Assembly (NCBI GenBank): GCA_002335845.1
Contig: DDCV01000151.1
Location: 1 to 17,825 of the forward strand
Source: Rickettsiales bacterium UBA1997
GTDB taxonomy: Bacteria; Pseudomonadota; Alphaproteobacteria; Rickettsiales; UBA1997
Direction of reading: 5' to 3'
Length of the DNA: 17,825 nucleotides
Below the pieces are notes generated by a model. The model had not been told where the DNA came from and did no database searches. It saw only the letters and a program-made list of their open reading frames with translations. Positions within the stretch are counted from its first letter, which is position 1. The number at the start of each line of letters is the position of its first letter. Shown in pieces: positions 17,101 to 17,825 of the stretch. Made by a program: the position numbers and the translations under genes.

Positions 17101-17647
17101 GATAATTTTTGCTATTGAAGAAGAAAAGCCAAATTTAAAATTAAATAAAAGCACATCGAGACAATTTTGCGGAACAGTAATTGATGCGATTAAAGATTAT
17201 TTTTTACAACACAACACTAGCAACGCACGATCATACTGTGGTGATAAAGCATCTGGCAATATTAGAGCTAGTGAATTTTATCATGATAAATTAGAAAAAA
17301 AACACGAGGACATAGGTAAGATTGATCGAATATTTACTATTGGCAATAATTATCTAATGCATGAAATAGCTAAGTTGCGTCACAAAAATATAGTGCCAGC
17401 CTTCAAAGAAGCAAAATATGCTATAACCAGCCTTAACTCACCAATGCAATGCATGATGAAGGGAGTTTGCGCACAGTGCTTGCAAAAAAGAGTAAATGAT
17501 GCAGGTGAAACTGAATATTTCTATTCCTGCGCTAATCAAGATCAAAATATGGATAATTTTGACTTTCAACATCTGCATTATCGCTGTGAACAAAACTCTT
17601 TATCAGAGAAAATAACCAAATTATGGATCAATTACATAAACAACTAA
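14126..17647 (+). CDS. Fused GltD-like / PyrK-like iron-sulfur flavoprotein oxidoreductase
   Basis: This 1173-residue protein is counted from the ATG at 14126; a TTG two codons upstream is less likely. Residues 1-~205 are helical and unrecognised. A cysteine cluster follows (Cys217, 220, 228, 241, 253, then 293, 296, 300), like the two [4Fe-4S] clusters of GltD and dihydropyrimidine dehydrogenase. Next come an FAD Rossmann motif GLGPAG (359-364) and an NAD(P) motif VIGGGLTAID (536-545). From ~825 a PyrK/ferredoxin-reductase-like module begins: flavin-binding barrel, 'VVIIGGGRGNQPL', and a C-terminal Cys1109-x5-Cys1115-x2-Cys1118-x16-Cys1135 resembling the PyrK [2Fe-2S] site. It probably moves electrons between NAD(P)H and an unknown partner. 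Nearby pyrF hints at dihydroorotate oxidation, but glutamate synthase is an alternative. Three short in-frame repeats interrupt it. The frame is otherwise intact. Confidence 0.85.
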   Translation: MNFNIKNLYSNNHLARINADFFTFLTKNRLNLAQQLKSAKEDKLDKRQESDLLIEISKILEDFLVNLFGIESENKKLQQKHYDLAIIYKIKRNFVQRVVAKELKEQIDDFDGFRFLQDKKITGDIDEIELKLAQKIDKSAEEDLEILKKYSAWALYSDKGKKFHRNGALFILPQKIDYQNLINPSKIEQTIDPSNRGFNLTDQGYNLNRNLSEANYCIFCHKQEKDSCRKGVLNQEQSQSCKTNPLGIDLHGCPLDEKISEMNLLKSQGFSIAALAMAIIDNPMIAGTGHRICNDCMKSCIYQKQDPVDIPQIESRILKDVLALPYGFEIYSLLTRWNPLNLENTLPKKSSGKKILICGLGPAGYTLAHYLLNEGHEIVAIDGLKIEPLNPKISGIDELGNRCDFKPIKYLDEIYEPLSSRQIGGFGGVAEYGITVRWDKNFLKVIRLLLERRENFQMFGGIRFGSSITDKMAFETYDFDHIALCIGAGKPKIIDIENNFAKGVRLASDFLMSLQLTGAFKEELFTNLQIRLPIIVIGGGLTAIDTACEAQAYYFVQIKKFAQKVKILGKKNIWPLLNEEEKIIATEFLKDHERLNLHQSSLNNNLCHNTSDAHDEASNSINDNEFCHSFPAVKVIYRKKIQDSPSYRLNHEELKKAFEQNIEFIEEKRPKKAILDDFGHINSLECSDGSIFNCKSLLIAAGTLPNISPVTQDKIDINLDGKYFSQVKELNNGLNFITKINKNNQAISFFGDLHPDFEGNVVKAMASAKYGYQQINEILLCNDSSHKAVLNDDLRQTLGSAQSRFSDKALDNSTNNEFCHDDFRKKIATNFVAQIHKIERLSPYVIEITIHAPLLVKNTQVGQIFRLQNFHKFAKKIKNQIAAMEGIALTALDIDRKNGLISGIAVETGGSTSLIQYFKVGEPCVFMGPSGEATNIPKNETVVIIGGGRGNQPLTALAEAFMQNGCKVIFFAGYRKNDYVARQERMENSCHQIIFAIEEEKPNLKLNKSTSRQFCGTVIDAIKDYFLQHNTSNARSYCGDKASGNIRASEFYHDKLEKKHEDIGKIDRIFTIGNNYLMHEIAKLRHKNIVPAFKEAKYAITSLNSPMQCMMKGVCAQCLQKRVNDAGETEYFYSCANQDQNMDNFDFQHLHYRCEQNSLSEKITKLWINYINN
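15947..16012 (+). repeat. In-frame coding repeat, copy A (66 bp)
   Basis: Codons 608-629 of the oxidoreductase read HNTSDAHDEASNSI...NEFCHS. The DNA shares a 15-base identical end, AATGAGTTTTGTCAT (15995-16009), with copy B, and a 13-base beginning with one mismatch (ACTAGCGACGCAC, 15953-15965) with copy C. It is 12 bases shorter than the other copies, so the frame is kept. It lies after the NAD(P)-binding motif of the GltD-like part, in a polar stretch likely to be a surface loop. Confidence 0.75.
16511..16588 (+). repeat. In-frame coding repeat, copy B (78 bp)
   Basis: Codons 796-821 read QTLGSAQSRFSDKALDN...NEFCHD, aligning without gaps to copy C over 26 residues, with the same D-K-A, N, E-F and H-D positions. 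The ends form an imperfect inverted repeat: ACGTCAAACTCTTG (16507-16520) is nearly the reverse complement of CAATGAGTTTTGTCAT (16570-16585). It sits in the linker between the GltD-like and PyrK-like halves. Confidence 0.75.
17210..17287 (+). repeat. In-frame coding repeat, copy C (78 bp)
   Basis: Codons 1029-1054 read HNTSNARSYCGDKASGNI...SEFYHD, in the same frame as copies A and B. The inverted-repeat cores are CACTAGC (17215-17221) and GCTAGTG (17267-17273). It interrupts the reductase module between 'IKDYFLQ' and 'IDRIFTIGNNYLM', where PyrK proteins normally have only a short loop. Confidence 0.75.
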
Positions 17648-17739
17648 TTGATAACTGTTTTTTAAATTTTTTATACAAATATTGCCCAGAGATAAAAAAT
17701 GGACAAAAAGGTGTAGGATTAAACTATACTATTTCCCAC

Positions 17740-17805
17740 ATTTAATCAAATTAGTCTTGAGGATAAAATTTAAGCAACAAATCGCCGTGTATAGTGTATA
17801 CATAG
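17740..17805. repeat. Partial second copy of the palindromic intergenic repeat
   Basis: These 66 bases match 1358-1424 of the large palindrome: 50 of the first 54 positions are identical, followed by a self-complementary tip (TGTATA-GTG-TATACA) that differs in sequence from the tip of the first copy but still pairs. The outer 34-bp arm is not present on the left. After CATAG the sequence departs (TCACCCCTGCAAAAC) instead of returning through the right half, so only the left inner half is seen before the window ends. It lies in the non-coding tail after the oxidoreductase gene. Confidence 0.8.
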
Positions 17806-17825
17806 TCACCCCTGCAAAACCCATT

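Overview
The window is AT-rich, densely packed and reads as chromosomal DNA of an alphaproteobacterium, most probably a Rickettsiales-like (or similar) intracellular or host-associated lineage. The reasons are the low GC, the alphaproteobacterial type of SspB, the rickettsial-looking 58-residue lipoprotein with an 'SPCVS' motif, and short in-frame repeat insertions inside an enzyme gene. Those insertions recall the palindromic elements described in Rickettsia and Wolbachia. Lipid A genes (lpxK, lpxL-like) together with pyrF argue against a typical Anaplasmataceae (no LPS) and against a typical Rickettsia (no de novo pyrimidine synthesis). The placement is inference.

Layout. 1-1309 (minus strand): a small membrane protein, a XerD-type tyrosine recombinase and the 5' end of an unknown gene, with overlapping ends. 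1332-1493: a near-perfect 162-bp palindrome separating this operon from a secreted M48 metalloprotease with a repeat-rich tail (plus strand). 2930-3083: a terminator-like hairpin and tRNA-Glu(TTC). 3135-6962 (minus strand): a PEGA-type lipoprotein, then a tightly coupled tyrA-lpxK-lpxL block joined by two ATGA stop/start overlaps. 7147-10474 (plus strand): a 58-aa lipoprotein, a 211-aa protein with a disordered N-terminus, the S41 protease CtpA and a SurA-like periplasmic isomerase. 10586-17647 (plus strand): sspB, plsY, pyrF, murE, a doubtful 67-aa ORF and a very large GltD-PyrK fusion oxidoreductase.

Functionally most of the window serves the cell envelope: lipid A (lpxK, lpxL), phospholipid (plsY), peptidoglycan (murE), periplasmic proteolysis and folding (M48, CtpA, SurA-like) and lipoproteins. 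Pyrimidine synthesis is represented by pyrF and possibly by the PyrK-like half of the fusion enzyme; proteolytic quality control by sspB; chromosome dimer resolution by xerD.

The most unusual signal is two families of palindromic repeats. One is a non-coding, hairpin-forming element (full copy 1332-1493, half copy at 17740-17805). The other is a 66-78 bp coding element inserted three times, always in the same reading frame, in the fusion oxidoreductase (15947-16012, 16511-16588, 17210-17287). No stretch longer than about 225 bases lacks a gene candidate, and no CRISPR array, rRNA or transposase gene is visible.
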